Shown here piece by piece: positions 9,663-18,405 of a DNA stretch of 64,000 bases. The notes beneath the pieces are model-generated. The model saw nothing but the letters and a program-made list of their open reading frames with translations, searched no databases and had not been told where the DNA came from. Within the stretch, counting starts at the first letter, position 1. The number at the start of each line of letters is the position of its first letter. This DNA comes from Martinezella tropici (GTDB lineage Bacteria; Pseudomonadota; Alphaproteobacteria; Rhizobiales; Rhizobiaceae), in the NCBI RefSeq assembly GCF_003287875.1, contig NZ_QMKK01000022.1, forward strand, positions 124,001 to 188,000, given 5' to 3'. The translations under genes and the position numbers were made by a program.

Positions 9663-10408
9663 CAGGACCCCACGGCGGCCGCCTGCTTGGCGGAAAGGCC
9701 GCCAAAGCGCCGGTCGCGCGCTGCATATTTTTCCAGCGCGGAGAAGAACAGATCACGGCTGAAATCAGGCCAATAGTCCGGCACGAACATGAACTCGGAA
9801 TAAGCGGCCTGCCACAACAGGAAATTCGAAAGCCGTTCCTCGCCGCTCGTACGGATAATGAGGTCGGGATCGGGAATTCCGGCAGTGTCGAGACGGGCAT
9901 CGACCAGTTCCGGGCTGATGTCCTGCGGACGCAGCCGCCCGGCCTCGACATCTCTTGCGAGGCTCGCGAAGGCGCGGGTGATCTCGTCGCGCGAGCCATA
10001 ATTGAAGGCGATCACCAGCGTCAGGGCCGTATTGTTCCGGGTGGTTTCCTCCGCCTCGATCAGCAGAGGCAGAATATCGCCGCGCAGGTTGCTGCGATCA
10101 CCGATGACGCGAATCCGGACGTTCTGCCGATGAAGTTCTGCGAGATCGCGCCGAATGAAGGCCTTGAGCAAGCCTAGCAAATCGCTGACCTCAGTCTCGG
10201 GGCGGCGCCAGTTTTCCGAGGAAAAGGCAAACAGCGTCAGGTATTTGATGCCGATATCGCCGGCAGCCCGGACCGTTTCCCTGACTGCCTCCACGCCCTT
10301 GCGGTGACCCATAGTGCGCGGCAGGCCGCGTGCATTGGCCCAGCGACCGTTACCATCCATGATGATGGCAACGTGTTCGGGTACGACAGAGAACATGGGA
10401 GCTGACAT
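9662..10408 (-). CDS. uppS: Isoprenyl transferase (undecaprenyl diphosphate synthase)
   Basis: Cis-prenyltransferase that elongates farnesyl diphosphate to the C55 carrier used for peptidoglycan and O-antigen assembly. The 248-aa protein has the MDGNGRWA motif with catalytic Asp18 and the [11 protein letters not shown] motif at about residues 60-70. C-terminal RTSGE and SEF.F.P.YWPDF segments bind substrate. It starts about 110 bases after frr and is coupled to cdsA. Confidence 0.96.
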   Translation of the reverse strand: MSAPMFSVVPEHVAIIMDGNGRWANARGLPRTMGHRKGVEAVRETVRAAGDIGIKYLTLFAFSSENWRRPETEVSDLLGLLKAFIRRDLAELHRQNVRIRVIGDRSNLRGDILPLLIEAEETTRNNTALTLVIAFNYGSRDEITRAFASLARDVEAGRLRPQDISPELVDARLDTAGIPDPDLIIRTSGEERLSNFLLWQAAYSEFMFVPDYWPDFSRDLFFSALEKYAARDRRFGGLSAKQAAAVGS

Positions 10409-10517
10409 ATGGGTCCGGTTTCGTTCGGCGGAAATACGCTCTGGTCTCGTAATCTAGGGCGCGGCCACCGCTTTCAATATTGCCAAATCAAAAGCGCGGC
10501 CTCTCCCCGGCATGCGA

Positions 10518-11078
10518 TCAGACGTGCATGATTTCCTTTTCTTTGTCGGCTAGCAAGCGATCGATTTCCGAAATCGTCTCATCCGTCATCTTCTGCACAC
10601 GTTCGGAGAGAGAGCGGCTCTCGTCCTGGCCGATTACACCGTCTTTTTCGGCCTTTTTGAGACCATCCATGCCATCGCGGCGAACGTGGCGAATCGCAAC
10701 CTTCGCCTTTTCCGCGTATTCGTGGGCGACCTTCACCAGCGAACGGCGGCGCTCTTCGTTTAGCTCCGGCAGTGGGATGCGCAGGTTCTGGCCGTCGACG
10801 ATGGGATTAAGGCCGAGATTGGATTCACGGATGGCACGCTCGACAGCACTGACCATCGACTTGTCCCACACCGAAACCGTCAGCATACGCGGCTCCGGTA
10901 CTGTGATGTTGGCGACCTGGTTCAGCGGCATGCGCGAACCATAGGCTTCGATCGTGACCGGATCGAGGATGTTGGCGGACGCACGCCCGGTGCGCAGAGA
11001 GGCGATATCGCTCTTGAATGCCGAGATGGCGCCATCCATGCGGCGCTTCAGTTCCTTAAGGTCGGTGCCTTCACTCAT
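10518..11078 (-). CDS. frr: Ribosome recycling factor
   Basis: Splits post-termination ribosomes together with EF-G. The 186-aa length is that of RRF, with the typical N-terminal RMDGA segment, [10 protein letters not shown] and the basic R-rich [15 protein letters not shown] region. The ATG at 11078 has GGGAG seven bases upstream; an ATG six bases earlier sits too close to that ribosome site. It follows pyrH by 55 bases, a near-universal pairing. Confidence 0.96.
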   Translation of the reverse strand: MSEGTDLKELKRRMDGAISAFKSDIASLRTGRASANILDPVTIEAYGSRMPLNQVANITVPEPRMLTVSVWDKSMVSAVERAIRESNLGLNPIVDGQNLRIPLPELNEERRRSLVKVAHEYAEKAKVAIRHVRRDGMDGLKKAEKDGVIGQDESRSLSERVQKMTDETISEIDRLLADKEKEIMHV

Positions 11079-11133
11079 GTTCATACTCCCGTCGAATAAG
11101 GCGGCACCGGGCATGCCCGGCGCCATAGGAACG

Positions 11134-11853
11134 TCAATTGTCTGATACGATGGTCTTGCGGCCGCCGCCGGTCAAGATTTCCGCGAAACCGCCCTTCTCG
11201 TGGATGGAGAAGACGACGATCGGAATGGAGTTCTCGCGCGCGAGCGCCACGGCGGCCACATCCATGACGGCCAATCCCTTCTCGAGCACCTGGCTGTGCG
11301 TCAGATGGTCGAAGCGCTCGGCATCGGGGAATTTCTTCGGATCGGCGGAGTAGATGCCGTCGACCTGCGTTCCCTTGAAGATCGCTTCCGCGCCCATCTC
11401 GGCGGCTCGCAGCGCAGCGGCGGAATCCGTCGTGAAGAACGGATTGCCGGTGCCGCCGGCAAAAATCACCACGCGGCCGAGCGAGAGATGATAAAGCGTC
11501 GCGCGCTGCGAGAAGCTTTCGCAGATTTCCGGCATGGAGATGGCGGAGAGCACCACGGTGTCGATATCGAGCTTGCGCAGCGAGGTCGCGAGCGCCAGCG
11601 CATTGATGACGGTGCCGAGCATGCCCATATGGTCGCCGGTCACCCGGTCGCCGCCCTTCGAGGCCACGGCAACGCCGCGGAAAATATTGCCGCCGCCGAC
11701 GACGACGCCGACCTCGACGCCCATCGCGCGCGCCTGCGCGATATCGCCGGCAATCCGGTCGGCGACGGTCACGTCGATGCCGAAGCCCTGACTGCCCATC
11801 AGAGCTTCACCGGAGGCCTTGAGCAACACGCGCTTGTAGATCGGCTGGGACAT
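11134..11853 (-). CDS. pyrH: UMP kinase
   Basis: Hexameric bacterial UMP kinase that makes UDP for nucleotide and lipid A sugar synthesis. The 239-aa protein has the amino-acid-kinase fold: LLKASGEAL near the N-terminus, VVGGGN with FRG after it, and the uridylate-binding [13 protein letters not shown] segment. It lies between tsf and frr, as in most proteobacteria. Confidence 0.97.
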   Translation of the reverse strand: MSQPIYKRVLLKASGEALMGSQGFGIDVTVADRIAGDIAQARAMGVEVGVVVGGGNIFRGVAVASKGGDRVTGDHMGMLGTVINALALATSLRKLDIDTVVLSAISMPEICESFSQRATLYHLSLGRVVIFAGGTGNPFFTTDSAAALRAAEMGAEAIFKGTQVDGIYSADPKKFPDAERFDHLTHSQVLEKGLAVMDVAAVALARENSIPIVVFSIHEKGGFAEILTGGGRKTIVSDN

Positions 11854-11990
11854 CGTAGCTCCTTGAAGTGATCATCGGGGAAATGATTGTGCAAGCCGGA
11901 TACACGAAGGGCACCGCGTTGTCACGCGATGCCCATACGTTTTCCCTGATATGGTTTCGCCAAACCGGGATATGTCTCTTTTCGACCGTG

Positions 11991-12090
11991 CTTTTCCGCA
12001 CTTCTTCAAATTGCGGAAAAGCCCTATCGTTTTGTTTCCTTACGCATTCCGAACGGAAAACCGCTATGCACTTTTCCTGGAAATGCTCAG
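11991..12090. repeat. Inverted repeat plus rhizobial intergenic repeat, copy 2
   Basis: The tsf-pyrH gap holds a 10-bp perfect inverted repeat (CTTTTCCGCA 11991-12000 with 12012-12021). Next to it, at 12028-12090, is a segment close to the right half of the 8723-8825 element (GGAAAACCGCTATGCACTTT, ending near TGCTC). The hairpin has no long T tract, so termination is uncertain. Confidence 0.6.
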
Positions 12091-12091
12091 A

Positions 12092-13018
12092 TCAGCCCTT
12101 GGCGACAGCCGCAACTTCCGCAGCGAAGTCACTTTCTTCCTTCTCGACGCCTTCGCCGAGCAGCAGGCGGGCCATGCCGGTGATTTCGATCGGGGCGCCG
12201 GCGGTCTTTTCAGCTTCCTTGAGGGCAGCGCCAACCGTCAGGTCCGGATTGATGACAAAAGCCTGCGAAAGAAGAGCGACTTCCTCGAAGAACTTGCGCA
12301 TGCGGCCTTCGACCATCTTCTCAATGATGGCTTCCGGCTTGCCGGATTCGCGGGACTGCTCGATGAAGACGTTGCGTTCGCGCTCGGCGACGGCGGCATC
12401 GACCTCTTCGGCGCGGATAGCCAGCGGGTTGGTAGCAGCAATGTGCATGGCAATCTGACGGCCGATCGACGTCAGAACAGCCTTGTCACCGACCGACTTC
12501 AGGGCGATCAGAACGCCGAGCTTGCCGATACCGTCGCCAGCAGCGTTATGGATGTAGGTCGCGACGACACCGTGCTCGACTTCCAGCTTGGCGGCACGAC
12601 GGAGCGTCATGTTCTCGCCGATGGTGGCGATCGCGTCCTTGATGGCGTCGGCGACGGGCTTGCCGGATGCGGGATAGGTCGCAGCCGAAATGGCTTCGAC
12701 CGTGCCGTTGGTGGACAGCGCGACTTCGGCGATGCCGCGAGCGAGGTCCTGGAAGGCGTCGTTACGAGCAACGAAGTCGGTTTCGGAGTTGAGTTCGACA
12801 ACAACGGCCTTGTGACCGGCGCCGGCAATGGCAACCAGGCCTTCAGCGGCGGTGCGGCCGGACTTCTTGTCGGCCTTGGAGATGCCCTTGGCGCGCAGCC
12901 AGTCGATCGCGGCTTCGATATCGCCGTTCGTTTCGGTCAGCGCCTTCTTGCAGTCCATCATGCCTGCGCCAGACTTTTCGCGCAGTTCTTTCACCAGTGC
13001 AGCCGTAATCTCGGTCAT
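12092..13018 (-). CDS. tsf: Elongation factor Ts
   Basis: Guanine-nucleotide exchange factor that recycles EF-Tu. The 308-aa protein starts with an N-terminal UBA-like segment, then [13 protein letters not shown] (residues 15-27) and the nucleotide-exchange TDFV motif (80-83), then the C-terminal dimerisation region. It follows rpsB, but a 376-bp gap with a terminator and a repeat lies between them, so read-through or a separate promoter is needed. Confidence 0.97.
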   Translation of the reverse strand: MTEITAALVKELREKSGAGMMDCKKALTETNGDIEAAIDWLRAKGISKADKKSGRTAAEGLVAIAGAGHKAVVVELNSETDFVARNDAFQDLARGIAEVALSTNGTVEAISAATYPASGKPVADAIKDAIATIGENMTLRRAAKLEVEHGVVATYIHNAAGDGIGKLGVLIALKSVGDKAVLTSIGRQIAMHIAATNPLAIRAEEVDAAVAERERNVFIEQSRESGKPEAIIEKMVEGRMRKFFEEVALLSQAFVINPDLTVGAALKEAEKTAGAPIEITGMARLLLGEGVEKEESDFAAEVAAVAKG

Positions 13019-13173
13019 AAGCTTCCTCTTGTCGGTTCATACGGTGCGGCAGAAGGCATTAAGCCGAAGCGGCACCGATTTGAGGGACGAAATGTACCCG
13101 TAAGTATGACAGCGTTATGAAGCAGCGTCATACTGTGGAATTCTTGATTGGAACATGCCTGGATTTTCCGCCT

Positions 13174-13276
13174 ACAGCGCCACGCGTCACAGATGACGCG
13201 CAAAGGTCGCTGTAGCACTTTAAATCTGCTGCATAATTTACCCTTAAATCGATTCCGATTTAAGGAATTATGCAGC
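13174..13276. repeat. Palindromic intergenic repeat B, copy 1
   Basis: About 103 bp between tsf and rpsB, closely matching 26822-26922. It has two parts: an imperfect hairpin (ACAGCGCCACGCGTCA pairing with TGACGCG...GCTGT), and a second hairpin CTTAAATCG-ATTC-CGATTTAAG framed by CTGCATAATT and AATTATGCAG. The dispersed two-hairpin layout fits a short non-coding mobile repeat. The rest of the 376-bp gap contains only the rpsB terminator. Confidence 0.75.
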
Positions 13277-13289
13277 GGGCAAGCAGTTA

Positions 13290-13342
13290 CCAAAAACGCG
13301 ATAAGGCCGCTCGAACTTGTTGAAGTCGCAAACGGCCTTATC
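13290..13342 (-). terminator. Terminator downstream of rpsB
   Basis: On the minus strand, GATAAGGCCG (13342-13333) pairs with CGGCCTTATC (13309-13300) around a 23-base loop and is followed by GCGTTTTTGG. This should separate rpsB from tsf expression at least partly. Confidence 0.65.
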
Positions 13343-13394
13343 CCGGATGTCATTGCGCTTGGGCGGACGGTATATTGTCCGCCGCACCGCGCGA

Positions 13395-14162
13395 TCAGGC
13401 TTCGGTGCCGTCCGCCAGGGTCGGCTCGACCGGAGCTTCTTCGGAAGCGCCGAGGTCACGGCCCGATGCGCTCTGCTGGCGAGCAATGCCGTCGATGGCA
13501 GCGCGCGAGATCAGGTCGCAGTAGAGAGCGATGGCGCGCGAAGCGTCGTCGTTGCCCGGGATCGGGTAGTCGATGAGGTCCGGATCGCAGTTCGAGTCGA
13601 TGATGGCGACGACCGGGATGCCGAGGCGCTTGGCTTCGTCGATCGCGATCTTTTCCTTGTTGGTGTCGATGATGAACATCAGGTCCGGCGTGCCGCCCAT
13701 GTCCTTGATACCGCCGAGGGCCTTGTCGAGCTTTTCGCGCTCGCGCTCAAGGTTCAGACGCTCCTTCTTGGTGAAGCCCTGGGCTTCGCCGGAGAGGATT
13801 TCGTCGAGCTTGCGCAGACGCTGGATCGAGTTGGAGATCGTCTTCCAGTTGGTCATCATGCCGCCGAGCCAGCGGGCGTTGACGTAGTACTGAGCCGAAC
13901 GCTTGGCGCTGTCGGCGATCAGTTCGGACGCCTGACGCTTGGTGCCGACGAACAGAACGCGGCCGCCGCGAGCAACGGTGTCGCTGACGACCTGCAGGGC
14001 GCGGCTCAGCATCGGAACCGTCTGGGCGAGGTCGATGATGTGGATGTTGTTACGATCGCCGAAAATGTAGGGCTTCATCTTCGGGTTCCAGCGATGCGTC
14101 TGGTGACCGAAGTGAACACCAGCTTCCAGAAGCTGGCGCATAGAAAAATCAGGCAATGCCAT
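13395..14162 (-). CDS. rpsB: 30S ribosomal protein S2
   Basis: Small-subunit ribosomal protein, 255 aa. The N-terminal [20 protein letters not shown] and the central GTKRQA and [10 protein letters not shown] motifs are diagnostic. The ATG at 14162 has a strong AAAGGAG seven to ten bases upstream; a longer in-frame start lacks support. It is first in the leftward rpsB-tsf-pyrH-frr series. Confidence 0.97.
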   Translation of the reverse strand: MALPDFSMRQLLEAGVHFGHQTHRWNPKMKPYIFGDRNNIHIIDLAQTVPMLSRALQVVSDTVARGGRVLFVGTKRQASELIADSAKRSAQYYVNARWLGGMMTNWKTISNSIQRLRKLDEILSGEAQGFTKKERLNLEREREKLDKALGGIKDMGGTPDLMFIIDTNKEKIAIDEAKRLGIPVVAIIDSNCDPDLIDYPIPGNDDASRAIALYCDLISRAAIDGIARQQSASGRDLGASEEAPVEPTLADGTEA

Positions 14163-14287
14163 GCCTTTGTCTCCTTTACCGGTTGAACCTCCGCAAGGCG
14201 AACAGCACCCTCTTCGAGAATGCCACCGGGCGGAACGATCCGGATTTCTCCCGGACAATCCCATGCCTTACGTGTGGAATGCGGGTG

Positions 14288-14316
14288 CCCATACAGTCGA
14301 TTCACTTGGAATGCAA
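14288..14316 (-). promoter_or_regulatory. Possible rpsB promoter
   Basis: On the minus strand TTGCAT (14316-14311) and TATGGG (14293-14288) are 17 bases apart, leaving a leader of about 120 nt before rpsB. S2 genes are often controlled in the leader by S2 itself; the leader contains a short TCCGG inverted repeat, but I cannot assign a known leader RNA. Confidence 0.35.
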
Positions 14317-14367
14317 GGCTTGAGGCTCAAAATAGCCGATTCTTATCTCAATCCGTCCCGCAGCAGG

Positions 14368-15195
14368 CTACTGACAGGCCTTTGTATCGAGAACCTCGAG
14401 CTTGGTGAGCTTGCCGGTCAATACGAAGTCGCCGTAATCCATGGTGAGATCACGCGTTATGCCGTTCTCGTAGAGTTTGAAGGACATGCGGTAGACAGGG
14501 GTGGCGTCGCCGGTGGACTTCTCGTTGAAATAGGCCACGGTCACCGGCCAGAAGGATGTCTTGGCGAAGGCGCCGGCCTTGTCAGCATCGGGATCATCCG
14601 TGGCCGGAGGCTGTGCCTTGCCCACGACCGTGGTGGCGATGAGCGGCTTGTCGCCGTCATCGGAGCCGTCGAAGACCTGCGCCTCGAAGAAATTCCTGCC
14701 AAGCTTGGCGTTGTGGATGATGTCGAGCATATGTTCCGTCGGGAAGCGGCTTTGGATGAGTTCGACCTGCTTGCTGTGCGGCTGTGTCAGATCGACTTTG
14801 ATGCCCCTCTGATCGTCGCTTGCAGCTCCCCGCACGTCCTTGTCGAGCTGGTTATCGGTAAAGGACTTTGTCTCGAAGCGGAACAGGCGCTTGCCGAGAT
14901 CCTCGAATGTCGTCGTCTGCTGGTCGCTGACGCGGGTGGAATCGCCCGTGTCGATCTTGGTCACAAAGCGAAAATTGGTGGTGAACCCGGTGCAATCGGA
15001 GCCTTCGAACTCATAGACCATGCGGCCGACCATGCCGGAAATGCCAGAGCGATCGGAAGCATCCTTCAGCTCGAGATCATAGACGGCGCGATGCGCGATC
15101 AGCCCGCTCGGGCCGGCTGCATAGGCGGCCGAAGTCCCCAGTGACAGAATGCCCAGCCCCGAAACGACGGCGGCAGCAAGACTCGAGCGGAACAT
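14368..15195 (-). CDS. eipB: EipB-family periplasmic cell-envelope integrity protein
   Basis: DUF1849/EipB family, known in Brucella as a periplasmic beta-spiral protein needed for envelope integrity. The 275-aa precursor has a signal peptide ending about residue 26 (AAYA). Two cysteines are present at 68 (GSDCTGF) and 274 (penultimate residue), matching the conserved disulfide pair of the family. It is divergent from the RidA gene and is monocistronic here. The assignment comes from this pattern, not from a search. Confidence 0.82.
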   Translation of the reverse strand: MFRSSLAAAVVSGLGILSLGTSAAYAAGPSGLIAHRAVYDLELKDASDRSGISGMVGRMVYEFEGSDCTGFTTNFRFVTKIDTGDSTRVSDQQTTTFEDLGKRLFRFETKSFTDNQLDKDVRGAASDDQRGIKVDLTQPHSKQVELIQSRFPTEHMLDIIHNAKLGRNFFEAQVFDGSDDGDKPLIATTVVGKAQPPATDDPDADKAGAFAKTSFWPVTVAYFNEKSTGDATPVYRMSFKLYENGITRDLTMDYGDFVLTGKLTKLEVLDTKACQ

Positions 15196-15330
15196 TCATT
15201 ATCTCCTGTTGGACTCGCATGCGATGTTATAAGAACGCTTTCGGCTGAAACGAGGCTGCCGATCCTAAGTGACGGAATTTAGTCTTGATGCCGGATTTTT
15301 GAAGTTTTTACAACAAAACGGGAGATGAAA

Positions 15331-15798
15331 ATGTCCGACGCCATCGAAGGTCGCCTGAAGGAACTCGGCATCGTTCTGCCAGAGGCAGCGGCACCCGCGG
15401 CCAACTATGTTCCTTATGTCATCAGCGGCAATCTTCTTTATCTGTCGGGCCAGTTGCCGATGGAAAACGGTAAGATCGGCGTCATCGGCCATCTCGGCAA
15501 GGATGTGGATGTCGCAGGCGGCCAGCGCGCGGCCGAACTTTGCGCGATCAATATTCTCGCCCAAGCAAAGGCAGCCCTCGGCGGCGATCTCGGCCGGATC
15601 AGGCGGCTGATCAAGCTGAACGGCTTCGTCGCCTCGACGCCCGATTTCGTCGAACAACACCTTGTGATCAACGGCGCATCCAATCTTCTGGCAAATATAT
15701 TGGGCGAAGCCGGCAAGCATGCCCGCGCCGCCGTCGGCATGGCAGCGCTGCCGCTCAATGCCGCCGTTGAAATCGATGCCATTCTGGAAATTGCATAA
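15331..15798 (+). CDS. RidA/YjgF-family protein
   Basis: Predicted reactive enamine/imine deaminase of the YjgF family, 155 aa, cytoplasmic. It has the YLSGQLP segment and the fold-typical AA..C..N.LA helix, but belongs to the longer subgroup whose active-site arginine is not obvious. The second ATG (15331) is used because GGGAG lies six bases upstream, while the first ATG directly abuts it. The stop overlaps the next gene start (TAATG). Confidence 0.85.
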   Translation: MSDAIEGRLKELGIVLPEAAAPAANYVPYVISGNLLYLSGQLPMENGKIGVIGHLGKDVDVAGGQRAAELCAINILAQAKAALGGDLGRIRRLIKLNGFVASTPDFVEQHLVINGASNLLANILGEAGKHARAAVGMAALPLNAAVEIDAILEIA

Positions 15799-16517
15799 TG
15801 AACAAGCTTGCCTGGTTGACCGAGCGTCCCGTCGCTCACCGCGGCTATCATGACATGAACAAGGAGGTCTGGGAAAACACGCTCTCGGCCTTCAGCCGCG
15901 CCATCGAGGCGGGCTTTGCCATCGAGTGCGACCTGCACTATGCCTCCGACGGCGTTCCGGTGGTCTTCCATGATGACGACCTGCAGCGCGTCTGCAACCT
16001 GCCGGGCGAAGTGCGCGAGCGCACCTCGGCCGAACTCGGACTGCTATCGGTCGGCGGCACCGAGGACAAGATCCCGACGTTGAAGCAGCTCCTGCGGCTC
16101 TGCGACGGCAAGGTGCCGCTCGTGCTCGAACTCAAGGGACGCGAAGGCGACGACGAGGGCTTTGCAGAATCCGTGCTCGAAGTGCTCGAAGGGTACAAAG
16201 GCCATGTGGCGCTGATGAGTTTCGACCATTGGCTGCTCAAGGACCTCAAGGCGCTGGAAGCGCCCTACCCTGTGGGATTGACGGCCGAAGGAAACAAGCC
16301 CGAGACGTTTTTTCAGCATGACGAAGCCATGCATCTTGGGCTAGACTTCATCTCGTACTTTTACGGCCACCTGCCGAATCCCTTTGTTACGGCGCAACGC
16401 CAGCGCGGTATTCCGGTCATCACCTGGACCGTGCGCGACGAAGCGGCCCGCAAACATACATTTGCCAATGCAGACCAGATGACCTTCGAAGGTTTTGACC
16501 CGCGCCTGGCCTCATAA
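15798..16517 (+). CDS. Glycerophosphodiester phosphodiesterase family protein
   Basis: Predicted to hydrolyse glycerophosphodiesters to glycerol-3-phosphate and an alcohol. 239 aa, TIM-barrel GDPD domain: HRG at residues 14-16, E.D (IECDLH) near 43, and the metal/catalytic FHDDDLQR segment near 58. No signal peptide is seen, so it is cytoplasmic. It is coupled by a one-base overlap to the RidA gene. Confidence 0.9.
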   Translation: MNKLAWLTERPVAHRGYHDMNKEVWENTLSAFSRAIEAGFAIECDLHYASDGVPVVFHDDDLQRVCNLPGEVRERTSAELGLLSVGGTEDKIPTLKQLLRLCDGKVPLVLELKGREGDDEGFAESVLEVLEGYKGHVALMSFDHWLLKDLKALEAPYPVGLTAEGNKPETFFQHDEAMHLGLDFISYFYGHLPNPFVTAQRQRGIPVITWTVRDEAARKHTFANADQMTFEGFDPRLAS

Positions 16518-16561
16518 ATCGGGATCGATTGAAGGAGAGGCTTTGCGCAAACCCAAATTAT

Positions 16562-16602
16562 CGCTGCGCCTACGACATATCCTTCCTGGTGGAGGCGCAG
16601 CG
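16562..16602. repeat. Inverted repeat between GDPD and GNAT genes
   Basis: Perfect 10-bp arms CGCTGCGCCT (16562-16571) and AGGCGCAGCG (16593-16602) with a 21-base loop. There is no T tract, so it is more likely an RNA processing hairpin than a terminator. Confidence 0.5.
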
Positions 16603-16640
16603 GTGAGAGCCCCTCCCTTCCTTCCAAGCGCAAGAGTTTG

Positions 16641-17828
16641 ATGACAGACGAATTATCCATTCGAGTCGAACGATCCTTCAAGAACATCGCCCCGGAGAGC
16701 TGGTCGAAGCTGGCCGGAGCGTCCAGAACCGGCAGCATCCTGCCCTACAACCCCTTCGTCTCGCACGCTTTCCTGTCGTCGCTCGAGGAGTCCGGCTCCG
16801 CGACCGACAAAACGGGATGGCTCGGCAATCATCTGCTGCTTGAAACCGACGGCGGCGAATTGCTTGGTGCCGTCGTAGGCTACCTGAAGAGCCATAGTCA
16901 GGGCGAATATGTCTTCGACCATGGCTGGGCCGATGCTTTCGAGCGTGCCGGCGGCCGCTATTATCCGAAACTGCAATGCTCCATTCCCTTCACACCCGCC
17001 ACCGGGCCGCGGCTGCTCGTCGCCGAGGGACAGGATAGGAACGTGCTGCAGCCCGCGCTCGCCGAAAGCCTGAAAGAAGTCACCCGGCAGCTCGGCGTTT
17101 CCTCGGCTCACATCACCTTCCTGCCGGAAGATGAGGTTTCGGTTTTCGAAACCGACGGCTATCTGCATCGCACCAACCAGCAGTTCCACTTCATCAACGA
17201 GGGGTATGCCGATCACGACGCATTCCTGGAGACGCTGGCATCGCGCAAACGCAAGGCGCTGAAGAAGGAGCGGCGCGCGGCGGTCGAGCATGGCATCACC
17301 ATCGACTGGCTGACTGGCAGCGACCTCACCGAGAACATCTGGGATCAGTTCTTCGCCTTCTATATGGATACCGGCGGCCGCAAATGGGGCCGCCCCTATC
17401 TCACCCGGACATTCTATTCGCTGATCGGCGAGCGCATGCCTGACGACATCCTGCTCGTCATGGCGAAGCGCGAAGGCCGTTATATCGCCGGCGCCATCAA
17501 CTTCATCGGCGGCGAGACGCTGTACGGCCGCCACTGGGGTTGCATCGAGGATCATCCCTTCCTGCATTTCGAGGTCTGCTATCATCAGGCGATCGATTTT
17601 GCGCTGAGCAAAGGCTTGAAGCGCGTGGAAGCCGGGGCGCAGGGCGAACACAAGCTGGCGCGCGGCTATCTTCCCGTCATCACGCATTCCGCGCATTATA
17701 TTGGTCATCAGGGCCTGCGGCGCGCCGTTGCCGACTATCTGAAGCATGAACGGGAGCAGGTGGAGGAGATGAGCGAAATCCTTACCGAGCACAGCCCCTT
17801 TCGCAAGGGTGAGCGGCAGGATATCTAA
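16641..17828 (+). CDS. FemAB-like GNAT-fold protein (DUF482 family)
   Basis: About 395 aa, related to the peptidoglycan-biosynthesis/FemAB-like acetyltransferase group (formerly DUF482). Landmarks include RKRKALKKERR (central basic helix), FYMDTGGRKWGRPYLTR, and the C-terminal FEVCYHQAIDFALSKGL and EAGAQGEHKLARGY stretch typical of the family. The substrate is unknown. The ATG at 16641 is used; no strong ribosome site is visible. It ends 41 bases before the HIT gene, a probable operon partner. Confidence 0.8.
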   Translation: MTDELSIRVERSFKNIAPESWSKLAGASRTGSILPYNPFVSHAFLSSLEESGSATDKTGWLGNHLLLETDGGELLGAVVGYLKSHSQGEYVFDHGWADAFERAGGRYYPKLQCSIPFTPATGPRLLVAEGQDRNVLQPALAESLKEVTRQLGVSSAHITFLPEDEVSVFETDGYLHRTNQQFHFINEGYADHDAFLETLASRKRKALKKERRAAVEHGITIDWLTGSDLTENIWDQFFAFYMDTGGRKWGRPYLTRTFYSLIGERMPDDILLVMAKREGRYIAGAINFIGGETLYGRHWGCIEDHPFLHFEVCYHQAIDFALSKGLKRVEAGAQGEHKLARGYLPVITHSAHYIGHQGLRRAVADYLKHEREQVEEMSEILTEHSPFRKGERQDI

Positions 17829-17869
17829 CCGTTCGGCATAAACACAAACGCAAGACGAGGAGATACTGG

Positions 17870-18298
17870 ATGACCAGCCCCGCCTATGACGACAACAATA
17901 TCTTTGCAAAGATCCTGAAAGGCGAGATCCCTTCCTACCGCGTCTACGAGGATGAGCACACCGTCGCCTTCATGGATGTGATGCCGCAGTCGCCGGGCCA
18001 TACGCTTGTCGTGCCGAAGGCGCCCTCGCGCAATATTTTCGATGCCGACCCGGCTGCATTGCAGCAGGCTATCACTGTGGTGCAGAAGATCGCCGTTGCC
18101 GTTCGGGAAGCCTTCGAAGCGGACGGCGTCTATATCGCGCAGTTCAACGAGCCCCCCGCGGGGCAGACCGTCTTCCATCTGCATTTCCACGTCATCCCGC
18201 GCCTCGAAGGAGTCGCGCTGAAACCGCATTCGGGCAAGATGGAGGATGGCGCTGTCTTGGCGGAGAACGCCAGGAAGATCATCGAGGCGTTGGCCTGA
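17870..18298 (+). CDS. HIT-family nucleotide-binding hydrolase
   Basis: Histidine-triad protein, 142 aa, expected to hydrolyse adenosine 5'-phosphoramidate-type or dinucleoside substrates. The triad HLHFH is at residues 103-107, followed by VIPR, and the N-terminal IF.KIL.GEIPSY..YED segment is typical of the Hint branch. An AGGAG site precedes the ATG. A strong terminator follows. Confidence 0.93.
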   Translation: MTSPAYDDNNIFAKILKGEIPSYRVYEDEHTVAFMDVMPQSPGHTLVVPKAPSRNIFDADPAALQQAITVVQKIAVAVREAFEADGVYIAQFNEPPAGQTVFHLHFHVIPRLEGVALKPHSGKMEDGAVLAENARKIIEALA

Positions 18299-18346
18299 TG
18301 CTCTGAACTCTCAAGGTATTTATGAGCTTTTCTGCATAAATACGGA

Positions 18347-18378
18347 AAACGGCTGCATTATTCCTAATGCAGCCGTTT
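18347..18378. terminator. Bidirectional terminator between HIT gene and clpA
   Basis: A 14-bp perfect stem (AAACGGCTGCATTA 18347-18360 with 18365-18378) with a TTCC loop, followed on the plus strand by CATTTTTC. It lies between the convergent HIT and clpA genes. Confidence 0.85.
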
Positions 18379-18405
18379 CATTTTTCTCAAATCACCGATC
18401 GGTGA

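Noticed and set aside
14163..14367. A structured S2-binding leader RNA before rpsB
   Set aside because: Only short inverted repeats are visible and none matches a leader I can name; mentioned only under the promoter entry.
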